64,000 bases of DNA, taken from Lentzea flava. GTDB lineage: Bacteria > Actinomycetota > Actinomycetes > Mycobacteriales > Pseudonocardiaceae. The DNA lies in NCBI RefSeq assembly GCF_014648475.1, contig NZ_BMRE01000048.1, positions 1 through 64,000 on the forward strand, given 5' to 3'. The notes beneath the pieces were generated by a model. The model did no database searches. It saw only the letters and a list, made by a program, of their open reading frames with translations, and was not told the origin of the DNA. Positions within the stretch are counted from its first letter, which is position 1; each line of letters opens with the position of its first letter. Both the position numbers and the translations under genes were made by a program. Below, piece by piece: positions 26,051 through 35,188 of the stretch.

Positions 26051-27373
26051 TCAGCCGGCCCTGACCGGAGCCGCCCTGACAGCGGCCTGCTGTTTGGCGA
26101 TCCGCAGCAGCGCGCCGGAGGCGCCGATCAGCAGGAACGACATCCCGGTCGCCACGCTGAAGCTGAGGATGTCGAACGTCGCGGCGCCCAGCGCGGACGT
26201 CAGCATCGCGCCCACCAGGCAGACCGCGAGCCCCCGCACGTTCTCGTCCTTCGACAGCGCGCGGGCCCGCAGCGCCGCGAAGATGCCGCCGAGGAACAGC
26301 AGCACGTAGGCGATCAGGCCCAGGTAGCCGTTCTCGATCATCGTCAGCAGGTACTGGTTGTCGAGGATCGTGTACTTCGACGGCAGGAACGTGCCGAACC
26401 CGCGGCCCAGCCACGGGTGCTTGGCGATCTCGAGCCACGCGCCGTCGTAGTCCTTGGTGCGGCCCTGGAACGACGGGTCGTCCTCGATGTTGGAGAACAT
26501 CGACGTGACCGTGCCGAGCAGGCCGGGTACGACGGCCGCCGCACCGCCCAGGAACACCGCGCCCACACCGAGCAGCGGCAGGCCGCGTCTGCGGGGGAGC
26601 AGCACGCCCAGCACGACGCCCGTCACCACCAGGCCGATGATCGCGGTGCGGGACAGCGACAGGATCGCCATCAGGCTGAGCAGCGACAGCGCGCACCACC
26701 AGCGGCCCTGCGGCTCGCCGCGGTCGCGGGCCTGGAACACGAAGTGCGCGGCGAACGGCACGCCCAGCACGCACACCAGGCCGAACTCGATGGGGTGGTT
26801 CACGGTGCCGGCCGGCCGGAAGAAGATCGACCGCGACTCCAGCGCCGAGTAGCCGTTGTCCTGCACGCGCAGGCCGGGCAGCGTCACGTACGACGCCAGG
26901 TCGAGGCCCAGGCCGAACTGGATCAGGCCGATGAACGCGCCGAACGTCAGGCAGCCCACCATGACCCGCAGCAGGCGGCTGAGCCGTTCACCGCTGCGGA
27001 CCGCGTCGCACACGAACACCGCGAGCGCCGCCATCGCCACGATCCTGATCAAGGCCGAGTCCGACACCGACAGCTCGTCGGGCGGCAGGTAGCGGCGCGT
27101 GGCGACGGCGTACGTCGTGAGGTGCAGGATCACGTACACCGCGAGCAGCGTGCGGACCGCGTTGCGCCCCTTGGCCATCGCGAGGTGGTCGACGAGGTGC
27201 GCGGCGAACCACAGCACCGCGAGGCACAGCGCCACGAACAACGCCGGCGGCAGCGTGATCGGGACGAACGCGATGGTGAACCTGGCCGGGACGACGAGCA
27301 GCGCCAGGACGTAGAAGATCAGCAGGGTGGCGCCGTCGGCACGCTGCTCGGTCAGTCGTCTTTGGTCGGCCAT
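26051..27373 (-). CDS. O-antigen ligase/polymerase family membrane protein (Wzy/WaaL-like)
   Basis: A 440-residue integral membrane protein with about eleven hydrophobic spans and a large extracellular loop (around residues 290-355). That loop contains the conserved GRTKDYDGAW and HPWLGRGFGTF, where the Arg and His/Gly pattern is typical of the O-antigen ligase Wzy_C domain. SLSRTAIIGLVV precedes it. The protein would polymerise lipid-linked repeat units or ligate the chain on the outer face of the membrane. The start ATG overlaps the 3' end of the Wzz-like gene by 22 bases, indicating coupled expression. Confidence 0.87.
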   Translation of the reverse strand: MADQRRLTEQRADGATLLIFYVLALLVVPARFTIAFVPITLPPALFVALCLAVLWFAAHLVDHLAMAKGRNAVRTLLAVYVILHLTTYAVATRRYLPPDELSVSDSALIRIVAMAALAVFVCDAVRSGERLSRLLRVMVGCLTFGAFIGLIQFGLGLDLASYVTLPGLRVQDNGYSALESRSIFFRPAGTVNHPIEFGLVCVLGVPFAAHFVFQARDRGEPQGRWWCALSLLSLMAILSLSRTAIIGLVVTGVVLGVLLPRRRGLPLLGVGAVFLGGAAAVVPGLLGTVTSMFSNIEDDPSFQGRTKDYDGAWLEIAKHPWLGRGFGTFLPSKYTILDNQYLLTMIENGYLGLIAYVLLFLGGIFAALRARALSKDENVRGLAVCLVGAMLTSALGAATFDILSFSVATGMSFLLIGASGALLRIAKQQAAVRAAPVRAG

Positions 27374-28188
27374 GCCGGGTCTGGTGGCTTGGGCGCGGGG
27401 ATGATGACCGTCTTCTGGTGCGCGTTGGGGATGCCCTGGTTCGGCGGCCGGTGCGGGGGCGGCGGCGCGCCGTTGCCCTGCGGCTGTGGCTGCGGCCGCA
27501 CCGGGGGCGGGGGCGGCGGGGCGGTGTCCTTCTCGGACGGTGCCGTGCCCTCCTTGCGGCGCTTGGCCTTCAGCAGGATCGAGTCGGCGGCGAACGTCGA
27601 GGCGATCGTGAGCAGCAGCAACACGACCGTCGCCGCGCCCACGTACCGGACCTTGCCGCCGATCTTGGCCGAGGCCGTCGTCGGCTTCACCAGGATCTGC
27701 GCCGTGATGAACGTCTGCTCGGGAGCGTTCAGCGCCTTCTGCTGCGACGCGAGCTCCGCCACCGTCTTGTCGAGCACCTTGCCCACCAGGCCCTCGGCCG
27801 CTTCCGCCGAGTCGGCCTCGGTCGAGATGAACAGCAGCGGGCCGCCGACCGGGCCGGTGTTCGCGGTGTACGTCGCCGTGGAGCCCTTGCCCGCCAGCTC
27901 CTCCGCTGTCTTCGGGTCGCCGAGGATCTGCGTCAGGATCTGCGCGGTGGTCGTGAGGCTGCCGTCGAACTGCAGCAGCGGGTTGACCTTGACCACGTCC
28001 TCCGGCTTGGTCTTCTCCGAGTACCGCCCACCGGCCGCGGGGGAGGTGAGGACCAGCACGCCGCTCGACTCGTACCGCGTGGGCACGGTGATGTAGACGT
28101 ACAGGGCGAGGACACCGGTGAGCAGCACTGCGGGCAGGGCGATGTACCACCGCCGCCGCAGCACTCGTACGGTTCCCCAGAAATCCAT
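27352..28188 (-). CDS. Wzz-like polysaccharide co-polymerase with proline-rich tail
   Basis: A 278-residue membrane protein with two spans, near residues 15-35 and 180-205, flanking an extracytoplasmic domain, the layout of Wzz/YveK chain-length regulators. RYESSGVLVLTSP near the first span is typical. After the second span a cytoplasmic tail rich in proline (PPPPPP) replaces the tyrosine kinase domain of Wzc/CapB. No separate autokinase gene is in the window. The likely start is ATG 28188, one codon inside a possible TTG. It should set chain length together with the downstream Wzy-like protein. Confidence 0.83.
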   Translation of the reverse strand: MDFWGTVRVLRRRWYIALPAVLLTGVLALYVYITVPTRYESSGVLVLTSPAAGGRYSEKTKPEDVVKVNPLLQFDGSLTTTAQILTQILGDPKTAEELAGKGSTATYTANTGPVGGPLLFISTEADSAEAAEGLVGKVLDKTVAELASQQKALNAPEQTFITAQILVKPTTASAKIGGKVRYVGAATVVLLLLTIASTFAADSILLKAKRRKEGTAPSEKDTAPPPPPPVRPQPQPQGNGAPPPPHRPPNQGIPNAHQKTVIIPAPKPPDPAWPTKDD

Positions 28189-28325
28189 CAAAAACCCCGA
28201 TCCGCGGCTCGGTCTTGCGAACGCAATGTTCGTAGGGTATCGCCTGCCTGGAAAATCGTGGTGAGCTGCGAACTGTTACAGGCCGTAGCCACGAGACGAT
28301 GAAGGGGAGGAATCCAGGAGGCAGC

Positions 28326-29294
28326 ATGCGTGTACGACGACTGACCGTGACCGTCGCGGCCATTCTCGTGGTCATCGGCGGGACAGCGGCTTACGTCGTC
28401 ACGGCCGCCACCAACGCGAACGAACCGGCGGCGGGCGCCGAGCACGTCTCGCAGGCCAAGACCGGCGACCTGCTGTTCGTCGACCTCGCCGGTGGGCAGA
28501 ACCGCGTCGAGAAGCTCGCCGGCGGCGGTGCCCGCACCCCGACCGACCTCGCCTGCCAGCGCTTCTACGCCGCCGGTGGCACGAGCGTGTGCCTCAAACT
28601 CGCCGGTCCCGGCCCGGTCTACGGCGCCGAGATCAGCCGCGACGGCAAGATCGTGAAGACCGTCGCGCTGCCCGGCGTCCCGAGCCGCGCGAAGGTGTCG
28701 AAGTCCGGGAACGTGGTGTCCTGGACCAGTTTCGTCACCGGCGACTCGTACTCGGTGCCCGGCGGGTTCTCCACCAGGACCGGTTTCTTCGACGTCCGGA
28801 CCGGCGAGACCGTCGAGTCGCTCGAGCACTTCGCCGCCACGGTGGAGGGTGCCCCGCTCACCGCGCGTGACGTCAACTACTGGGGCCTGACCGTCGGTTC
28901 CGACGACAACGCCTTCTACGCGACGCTGGCCAGCGGTGGCTTCACCTGGCTGGTCAAGGGTGATCTCGCCGCCGAGACCGTCACGTCGCTGCGCCGCGAC
29001 GCCGAGTGCCCGTCGCTGTCGCCGGACGGCACGAAGGTCGCCTACAAGAAGCGCATCGGCCGCCTCGGCCCGTGGGACCTCGCGGTGCTCGACCTCGCCA
29101 CGAACACGGAGAAGCGGCTGCCCGGCACTGCGGGCGTCGACGACCAGGCGACGTGGCTGAGCGAGACCGAGCTCGCGTTCGCCGCGGTGCCCAAGGACGC
29201 CAAGCTTCCCGCCGTTCACGTCGCGCCCGCCGACGGCTCGCAGCCCGCGAAGGTCCTCATCCCGGAGGCCACGTCGCCGTCGCCCGTCAGGTAG
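28326..29294 (+). CDS. Membrane-anchored beta-propeller-like (TolB/WD40-like) protein
   Basis: A 322-residue protein with an N-terminal membrane anchor or signal peptide (VTVAAILVVIGGTAAYVVTA). The rest looks like a TolB/WD40-type propeller: repeated strands with CPSLSPDGTKVAYKKR and LAVLDLATNTEKRLPG. Two further cysteines lie in the first blades. ATG 28326 follows GGAGG. It is divergent from the Wzz-like gene and overlaps the downstream glycosyltransferase gene by 8 bases tail to tail. A role in sensing or assembling surface polymer is possible but unproven. Confidence 0.7.
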   Translation: MRVRRLTVTVAAILVVIGGTAAYVVTAATNANEPAAGAEHVSQAKTGDLLFVDLAGGQNRVEKLAGGGARTPTDLACQRFYAAGGTSVCLKLAGPGPVYGAEISRDGKIVKTVALPGVPSRAKVSKSGNVVSWTSFVTGDSYSVPGGFSTRTGFFDVRTGETVESLEHFAATVEGAPLTARDVNYWGLTVGSDDNAFYATLASGGFTWLVKGDLAAETVTSLRRDAECPSLSPDGTKVAYKKRIGRLGPWDLAVLDLATNTEKRLPGTAGVDDQATWLSETELAFAAVPKDAKLPAVHVAPADGSQPAKVLIPEATSPSPVR

Positions 29295-30480
29295 CGAGTT
29301 CGCGGCGGAGCACCTTTTCGAGCTCATGGCCTGCCGCATCCCAGGAACGTCCCTCCACACTGGACGCGGCCGCACGGGCGATCGCGTCGAAGTCCGGCGA
29401 TGTGACCACTTCGGACAAAGCACGCGCCAGCGAGTGCGGGGTGGGTGCCGCGTACCGGACGTGGTCGTTGTCCAGGACTACGCGGTTGAAGTGCGCGTCG
29501 TTCACCACGGGGATGCATCCGGCCGCGAGCATCTCGTGCGGCACCAGAGAGACGTTGGTCATCGACAGCGACAACCCGGCGAAGCACCGGTTGTAGATGG
29601 CGTTGAGTTCGTCCGGCGTGACCAGGCCGTGGTCGTGGAACTGCGGGCCGAGCCGCCCGATCTTCTCCCCGTAGACGTGGATCTTCAGGTCGGGGTGCTT
29701 CTCCGCGAACACCTCCAGCGCCAGCACGCCGAGCTCGAACGCCCGGCGCGGTGCCTTGCGCCGGGCGTAGAAGACGATGCCGTCGCGCTTGTCGTCGCCG
29801 AGCCTGTACCTGTCCGCGTCGCAGCCGAAGTCGAAGTGGTCGGCGGGCATGCCGTGCTCGTCGCGGACCTTGTCGGCGAGGAACCGCCCGGCCGTGAAGC
29901 CGTGCATGCCCATCCGGTAGGTGTTCTCCGCCAGCGCGTACAGGCCACCGGCCGGGTAGAACCACGGTTCGTAGTCCTGCACGAGATAGAACCTCTTGCC
30001 CGCGCACGGGTCGTTGAACGCCGGATACGCGGTGATCCACGCCGTCGCGAACACCGCGTGGGCGTCCGCCATGCCCTCGGTGACGTCGTGGATCGAGCCC
30101 TGGAAGAACGGGAACGCCGCGCGCACCACGGGTTCCAGGTCGGCGACGGCGTTGCCGAACGTCTCGTACAGGTACAGCCGGCACTCGTGGCCGAGCGACT
30201 CCAGGTGCCGGATGAGCCGGAACATCGTGGTGTGGCCACCGGAGCCCTTGGACGGGGGAGTGGTCACCCAGTTGATCGTGAGCTTGCCGTCCGGCGGGAT
30301 CGGCGGGATCACCACGGGCCTGCGCGCCTCGACGTCGGCCTTGCGGACGTCCTCCAGGCGCACGGGCAGGTCCTCGCCCTCGGCGCCCAGCCTGCGCGTG
30401 GCGGCGGTGAGCACGCGGATGCCGAGCTGCCGCGCGCCCTGCTCGCGGACGATCTTCGTGACCTGTCTGAGTCGTCTCAC
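29287..30480 (-). CDS. WsaF-like glycosyltransferase (GT4-type)
   Basis: A 397-residue GT-B glycosyltransferase. After a helical N-terminus it reads INWVTTPPSKGSGGHTTMFRLIRHLESLG, with RFYLVQDYEPWFYP and AENTYRMG in the acceptor lobe and GIVFYARRKAPRRAFELG plus LSMTNVSLVPHEMLAAG in the donor lobe. These match the WsaF rhamnosyltransferase group, which extends rhamnose-rich surface glycans. The GTG start overlaps the flippase stop. The sugar is inferred to be rhamnose by family resemblance only. Confidence 0.82.
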   Translation of the reverse strand: MRRLRQVTKIVREQGARQLGIRVLTAATRRLGAEGEDLPVRLEDVRKADVEARRPVVIPPIPPDGKLTINWVTTPPSKGSGGHTTMFRLIRHLESLGHECRLYLYETFGNAVADLEPVVRAAFPFFQGSIHDVTEGMADAHAVFATAWITAYPAFNDPCAGKRFYLVQDYEPWFYPAGGLYALAENTYRMGMHGFTAGRFLADKVRDEHGMPADHFDFGCDADRYRLGDDKRDGIVFYARRKAPRRAFELGVLALEVFAEKHPDLKIHVYGEKIGRLGPQFHDHGLVTPDELNAIYNRCFAGLSLSMTNVSLVPHEMLAAGCIPVVNDAHFNRVVLDNDHVRYAAPTPHSLARALSEVVTSPDFDAIARAAASSVEGRSWDAAGHELEKVLRRELAT

Positions 30481-31910
30481 GCGTCGGCTCTCTTCCGCAG
30501 CACGCCAAGGACTTCGTGTCTCATCGGGAACACCACGAGCGCGTAGGCGAGGCACGAGAGCGTGCCGCCGACGAGGATCTGCGGCAGCTCGCCGTCGATC
30601 ACGTGCCGGACCGCGAGCACCACCGCGACCATCAGCACACCACCGAGGAACGGCCGCAACAGCCGCGCGCCCAACGCACCGGCGCGCACCCCGTACGGCT
30701 TGAACGCGACCAGGTACGCGGGCGTGATGATCAGCACCGCGACGATCACGTGCGCCGCCGCGACCCCGCGGATGCCGTCGAGCTTCGCGCCGAGCGCCAG
30801 CAACGGCACCAGCGCGCCCAGCCACACCACGTGGATCACCAGGATCGCCCGCGACCGCCCGGCCGAGGCCAGGTAGTCGTAGCCGAGCTCCAGCGCGACC
30901 CGGACCGCGCCGAGCAGCACCAGCAACGCGAGCGCGGCCGCCGCGGGTGCCCAGCGCTCGCCGTAGACCACCCGGATCAACGGTTCGGCCAGGGCGGCCA
31001 GCAGCACGCACGCGGGCACCGTCACGAGCGCCAGGAGCCCCAGCGCGCGGCCGAACGACTTCTGGAACAACTCGGGGTCCTCACGCACCTTGGAGAACGC
31101 GGCCAAAGAGACTGACCGCACCGGCGCGGAGAACGCCGACACCGGCCAGCTCGCCAGGTTGAACGCCAGCAGGTAGAAGCCCAGCGGCACGGTCCCGAGC
31201 AGCGAGCCGACCACGATGTAGTCGACGTTCATCACGCCGAAGATCAGCAGGCTCGACCCGGCGAGCGGCAGGCCGAACGCGAGCAGCGCGCGGGCCTGCA
31301 CCGGGTCCCAGCCCGGCCGGAACCTGTCCTTGGTGAGCCAGAACATGATGATCGCCGCGGACAGGTTCTGCGCGATCCGCTGCCACGCGAGGCTCCACGC
31401 GCCGAAACCCATCAGCGCGAGCACGACGGCGACCGCCGTACCGCACACGAACGCGGCGGTGTCGGCGTAGAACTTGTGGTCCTGCCGGAAGTTCCGCTGC
31501 ATCATCGCGCCCGGCACCGCCGTGGCGCCCGCGATGACGAGCGCGACCGACATCAGCTGGATCACACCGGTCGCTTCCGGTGTGTCCATCGCGCCGGCGA
31601 ACCACGGCGCACCGATCACGCAGATCAACGCCAGCACCGTGCCCGACGCGAGCGACAGCGTCGTGACGGTCGGCGCCATCTCCTCGACCGGGCCGCTGGT
31701 GCGCACCAGCGCGGCGCTCACGCCGAGTTCCGACACGCTCAGCACGATGTTGAGCACGACCAGCGCGACCGCGAAGACACCGAACTGCTCGGGCGCGATC
31801 AGCCGGGCGAGCAGGATGCTGAAGCCGACGGCGGCCAGCCGTTGCAGCAGCGAGTTGATCGCGCTCCACCGGATGGCGCTGGAGACCGAGCCTTCGAGCT
31901 GCTGGGTCAC
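30477..31910 (-). CDS. Wzx-like polysaccharide flippase (MOP superfamily)
   Basis: A 477-residue protein with 12-14 membrane spans. SSAIRWSAINSLLQRLAAVG at the N-terminus, ARLIAPEQFGVFAVA, ELGVSAALVR and RNFRQDHKFYADTAAF are hallmarks of the WzxC/PST branch of flippases that move lipid-linked repeat units across the membrane. The GTG start overlaps the stop of the upstream GT2 gene, and its stop overlaps the downstream glycosyltransferase start (GTGA each time), so three genes form one coupled operon. Confidence 0.9.
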   Translation of the reverse strand: MTQQLEGSVSSAIRWSAINSLLQRLAAVGFSILLARLIAPEQFGVFAVALVVLNIVLSVSELGVSAALVRTSGPVEEMAPTVTTLSLASGTVLALICVIGAPWFAGAMDTPEATGVIQLMSVALVIAGATAVPGAMMQRNFRQDHKFYADTAAFVCGTAVAVVLALMGFGAWSLAWQRIAQNLSAAIIMFWLTKDRFRPGWDPVQARALLAFGLPLAGSSLLIFGVMNVDYIVVGSLLGTVPLGFYLLAFNLASWPVSAFSAPVRSVSLAAFSKVREDPELFQKSFGRALGLLALVTVPACVLLAALAEPLIRVVYGERWAPAAAALALLVLLGAVRVALELGYDYLASAGRSRAILVIHVVWLGALVPLLALGAKLDGIRGVAAAHVIVAVLIITPAYLVAFKPYGVRAGALGARLLRPFLGGVLMVAVVLAVRHVIDGELPQILVGGTLSCLAYALVVFPMRHEVLGVLRKRADA

Positions 31911-32950
31911 CACTCGCCCCGCCACTTCCAGCGCTGCGTGCCGACCCACAGCTTCGCCCGCTTGTAGGCGTGCGGTGCGAGGAACAACTGCGTACGGCTC
32001 AGGAACGCGGGGCTGAACTTCTGGCGCCGCAGCAACGCCCTGTACTCCGGCAGCTCCTCGAGCGCCGGGTAGGTCTCGCGGGCGAAGTCGAGCAGCTCCT
32101 TCTCGGTGCCGTCGAGCTGGTCGCGGTCGTGCAGCCGGACCGCGCGCCACAGCGCGTCACCCGCGATGGCCTTGCGCGCCAACGGCTTGAGTCTCGCGGG
32201 CAGGCCGGGGTTCTCCTCCAGCACGAGGTCGAACACGTCACGGCGCTGTTCGAGGTCGGCGAACACCGACTTGAACGTCGTGCGCATCATCGAGTTCTCG
32301 TGCACCCGGTAGTACGCGGCGGGCTTGCCGCTCACGTAGCCGATGTCGGACACGGCCGCGATCCGCAGCCACATCTCGAGGTCGCCCGCGTGCGGCAGGT
32401 CGGCCCGGTAGCCGCCGACCTTCTGCTGGATCTTGGTGCGCACCACGACCTCGGGCGAGGAGATCACGTTGCGGCTGCTGCGGAAGCGGTTCTCGATCCA
32501 CTGCTCACCGCGCCAGACCCTCGACGTCGTCGGCAGCTGGGTGACCTTCGGCAACGCGTCGTGGTCGCTGTAGTACACGACCCGCCCGTAGACCATGCCC
32601 ACGTCCGGGTTCTGCTCGAAGACCGCGGCCGCGCGCTGCAACGCTCCCGGCGCCAGCAGGTCGTCCGCGGACAGCAGCACCGTGTAGTCGGCGCTCGCCC
32701 ACTCCAGCAGGCCCTCGTTGTAGGTGGCGATGTGCCCCTTGTTCACCTCGTGCCTGCGGCCCTCGACGCGTTTGTCGGCGGCCATCAGCTCGGCCATCAC
32801 CTCGGGGGTGTTGTCCGACGACGTGTCGTCGATCACAAGCACCCGCACGTCCACACCGGGCTGGTCGAGGACGCTGCGGACACAGGCCGGCAGGAAGTGG
32901 GCGTAGTTGTAACAGGGGATCACGACGTCCACTGTGGGAAGCGTTGGCAC
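31907..32950 (-). CDS. Family 2 glycosyltransferase
   Basis: A 347-residue GT-A glycosyltransferase. VDVVIPCYNYAHFLPACVRSVL opens the nucleotide-sugar domain, VLVIDDTSSDNT carries the first aspartates and LLSADDLL is the metal-binding DxD-like motif. The C-terminal 120 residues are helical and probably bind the acceptor lipid or membrane. The start is GTG 32950. It is the first gene of the three-gene coupled group with the flippase and WsaF-like enzyme. Sugar specificity unknown. Confidence 0.88.
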   Translation of the reverse strand: MPTLPTVDVVIPCYNYAHFLPACVRSVLDQPGVDVRVLVIDDTSSDNTPEVMAELMAADKRVEGRRHEVNKGHIATYNEGLLEWASADYTVLLSADDLLAPGALQRAAAVFEQNPDVGMVYGRVVYYSDHDALPKVTQLPTTSRVWRGEQWIENRFRSSRNVISSPEVVVRTKIQQKVGGYRADLPHAGDLEMWLRIAAVSDIGYVSGKPAAYYRVHENSMMRTTFKSVFADLEQRRDVFDLVLEENPGLPARLKPLARKAIAGDALWRAVRLHDRDQLDGTEKELLDFARETYPALEELPEYRALLRRQKFSPAFLSRTQLFLAPHAYKRAKLWVGTQRWKWRGEW

Positions 32951-33041
32951 AACCTGGTTATCGGTCTGGCGGCGTTTTCGTTAGCGCCGCAACGTTTTGG
33001 GCCCTTCGGACGATGTAGTGGTGACCGGAGTAAGGGGAGTC

Positions 33042-33884
33042 ATGGACCACGTCATCCTGACGCGCTTCAACCTGCCGTCGAAGGGCGCCGAAAGTTACGT
33101 CCGGGCAAAGGAAGGATGGCTGACCGAGCGCGTTGCGCTGTTCGAGCGCTACTGCCTGCCATCCGTCCTCGCGCAGACGGACAAACGGACGCGGTGGCTC
33201 ATCTATTTCGACCCCGAATCACCGAAGTGGCTCAAGGACAAAATCGCCGGACACGGTGACGCGTACACGCCCGTTTACCGCGCGGAGGTCTCGCGGGAGG
33301 AACTCAGATCGGACATCCGGTCGCTGTACTCCCGGACCGGCGACGAGCTCATCACCACGAACCTGGACAACGACGACGGCCTGGCCGTCGACTTCGTGGA
33401 ACGGCTCTGCGCGGCACCCCGCCCGACCACCACGGCGGCGTACTACCTGGTCAACGGCCTGATCAAGGCGCCGGGCGGGCTGTACCACCGGGTGGACCGG
33501 CACAACGCGTTCGTCTCGGTCCGCGAGAGCTGGGACGAGCCCGTCACGTGCTGGGCGCACTGGCACAACCACATGCACCTGCACTTCCCGGTCGTGGAGC
33601 TGGGCGGCGCGCCGGGCTGGCTGCAGGTCGTGCACGGCGGCAACGTCTCGAACCGCACCCGCGGCCGGCTGGTCTCGCCGCAGCCGTACCGGGGCTCGTT
33701 CGGCACCGCTCTGGACGACGTGCCCGAGCCCGGCCTGAAGGCCGTGGCGCAGGACCGGCTGGTGGCTCAGCCGATCCGGTTCGTGCGCGACTCCGGCCGG
33801 GTGGCGGCGAAGAACGCGGCGATGAAGGTGCTCGGCAAGGGCGGCTTCGAGGCGATCAAGCAGAAGCTGGCTGCTCGCGGTTGA
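33042..33884 (+). CDS. Putative rhamnosyltransferase (Rhamno_transf-like)
   Basis: A 280-residue protein of the putative rhamnosyl transferase family (PF11316-like). VILTRFNLPSKGAESY at the start, RTRWLIYFDPESP, TTNLDNDDGLAVDFVE (a DxDD motif likely to bind metal and nucleotide sugar) and the later HGGNVSNRTRG are the conserved blocks. ATG 33042 follows GGGGAG. The C-terminus overlaps the convergent MFS gene by 29 bases. It probably adds a sugar to the same polymer. Confidence 0.75.
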   Translation: MDHVILTRFNLPSKGAESYVRAKEGWLTERVALFERYCLPSVLAQTDKRTRWLIYFDPESPKWLKDKIAGHGDAYTPVYRAEVSREELRSDIRSLYSRTGDELITTNLDNDDGLAVDFVERLCAAPRPTTTAAYYLVNGLIKAPGGLYHRVDRHNAFVSVRESWDEPVTCWAHWHNHMHLHFPVVELGGAPGWLQVVHGGNVSNRTRGRLVSPQPYRGSFGTALDDVPEPGLKAVAQDRLVAQPIRFVRDSGRVAAKNAAMKVLGKGGFEAIKQKLAARG

Positions 33885-35082
33885 TGCCATAACTCACGAC
33901 GAGCGTGACGGTGAGTGCCGCCAGCGCCACCGTCACGCCGGTCGTGAAGCTCGTGTACTGCAGCAGCAGTCCAAAAGCGACGGACGAAACGAGACGGCCC
34001 AGCGCCTGCCCGGTCTGCACGACGGAAAGCCCGGACGCCCGCAGCGACTCCGGCGCCGTCTCGCTCACCTTGGCCGAGAGCACACCGTCCGTGGCCGCGT
34101 AGAACAACCCGTGCAGCACCAGCGCCACCACCGCGATGACCATCCCGCCTTCCGGGATGAACAGCAGCGCGTACACACCGAGCAGCAATGCGTGCCCGGC
34201 CAGGAACATCCGCCAGCGGCCGACCCGGTCCGCGAGCTTCCCGAGCGGCGCGGCGGCCGCGAGGAAGACGACCGCCGTGCCGAGCGGGAGCAGGGGCAGG
34301 TAGCCGAGCGAGATGCTCGTGGCCTTCTGCACCAGCACGTAGACGAACGCGTCCGACACCGTCGCGAGCCCCAGCAGGCCGGCGGAGATCGTGGTCCGGC
34401 GGAACCCCTGGTCGGTGAGCAGGTTGAGACCCGCCCGGAACGACGGCCGCGGCCCCTTCGGCTGCTCCTTCGCCGGGGTCTCGCGCACGAACGAGATCAG
34501 CACGATCAGGCCGATGACCGCGAACGCCGCGGACACCGCGAAGATCGGCCCCGGCACCATGCCGATCTGGGCGAGCAGCAGGAACGTCACCAGCGGCCCG
34601 AGCAGGGCACCGAACGTGTCCATGCTGCGGTGCACGCCGAACGCCGCGCCCAGCCGGTCCTCCGGCGTGGCCAGCGAGATCATCGCGTCCCGCGGCGCCG
34701 TCCGGATGCCCTTGCCCGCCCGGTCCGCGGCCATCAGCGCGCCGATGCCGAACGGTGAGGCGCCCACCAGCGGGAAGAACACCTTGGTGGCGGCCGACAG
34801 CCCGTACCCGGCCGCCGCGACGGCCTTGGGCTTGCGGAACCTGTCCGAGATGCCGCCGCCGACCAGCCGCAGCACCGCCGTGGCGCCGGTGTAGATGCCG
34901 TCCAGCAGACCGAACTGCGCGTAGCCCAGCTGGAGCGTGAAGAGCAGGTACACCGGCAGGAACGCGGTGATCATCTCCGCCGAGACGTCGGTCAGCAGGC
35001 TGACCGTGCCGAGTGCGAAGACCGTGCTCGGCAACCTCTTGCGGAAGTCTGTTTTGGACGGACGCGACGAGGCGACGTACAC
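33856..35082 (-). CDS. MFS transporter (YfkF-like)
   Basis: A 408-residue major facilitator with twelve predicted spans. The loop after span 2 has GGGISDRFRKPK and the central loop LTDQGFRRTTI; DRAGKGIRTAPRDAMIS is typical of an MFS branch often annotated as drug or sugar efflux. Substrate unknown. It lies between polysaccharide genes on both sides, so export of a precursor or side product is possible. The hairpin repeat at 35111-35163 lies just upstream. Confidence 0.82.
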   Translation of the reverse strand: MYVASSRPSKTDFRKRLPSTVFALGTVSLLTDVSAEMITAFLPVYLLFTLQLGYAQFGLLDGIYTGATAVLRLVGGGISDRFRKPKAVAAAGYGLSAATKVFFPLVGASPFGIGALMAADRAGKGIRTAPRDAMISLATPEDRLGAAFGVHRSMDTFGALLGPLVTFLLLAQIGMVPGPIFAVSAAFAVIGLIVLISFVRETPAKEQPKGPRPSFRAGLNLLTDQGFRRTTISAGLLGLATVSDAFVYVLVQKATSISLGYLPLLPLGTAVVFLAAAAPLGKLADRVGRWRMFLAGHALLLGVYALLFIPEGGMVIAVVALVLHGLFYAATDGVLSAKVSETAPESLRASGLSVVQTGQALGRLVSSVAFGLLLQYTSFTTGVTVALAALTVTLVVSYGINREQPASA

Positions 35083-35110
35083 CCTCTACCACCCCGCCCC
35101 TGCGTTGGCT

Positions 35111-35163
35111 GCGATGAAGGGCTCCTTCATCAACCTGAGGTGGATGAAGGAGCCCTTCATCGC
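35111..35163. repeat. Interspersed hairpin repeat, copy 1
   Basis: A 20-bp perfect inverted repeat (35111-35130 with 35144-35163) around a 13-base loop holding CCTGAGG. It lies between the asnB stop and the MFS start and could end the asnB transcript. A second element of the same design is at 43246-43296. Confidence 0.8.
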
Positions 35164-35188
35164 GAACATCGGGAGGATCATGGGTGTC

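Noticed and set aside
29287..31011. Extension of the WsaF-like frame to 574 codons
   Set aside because: The extra N-terminus overlaps the flippase gene in another frame; the GTG at 30480 overlapping the flippase stop is the coupled start.
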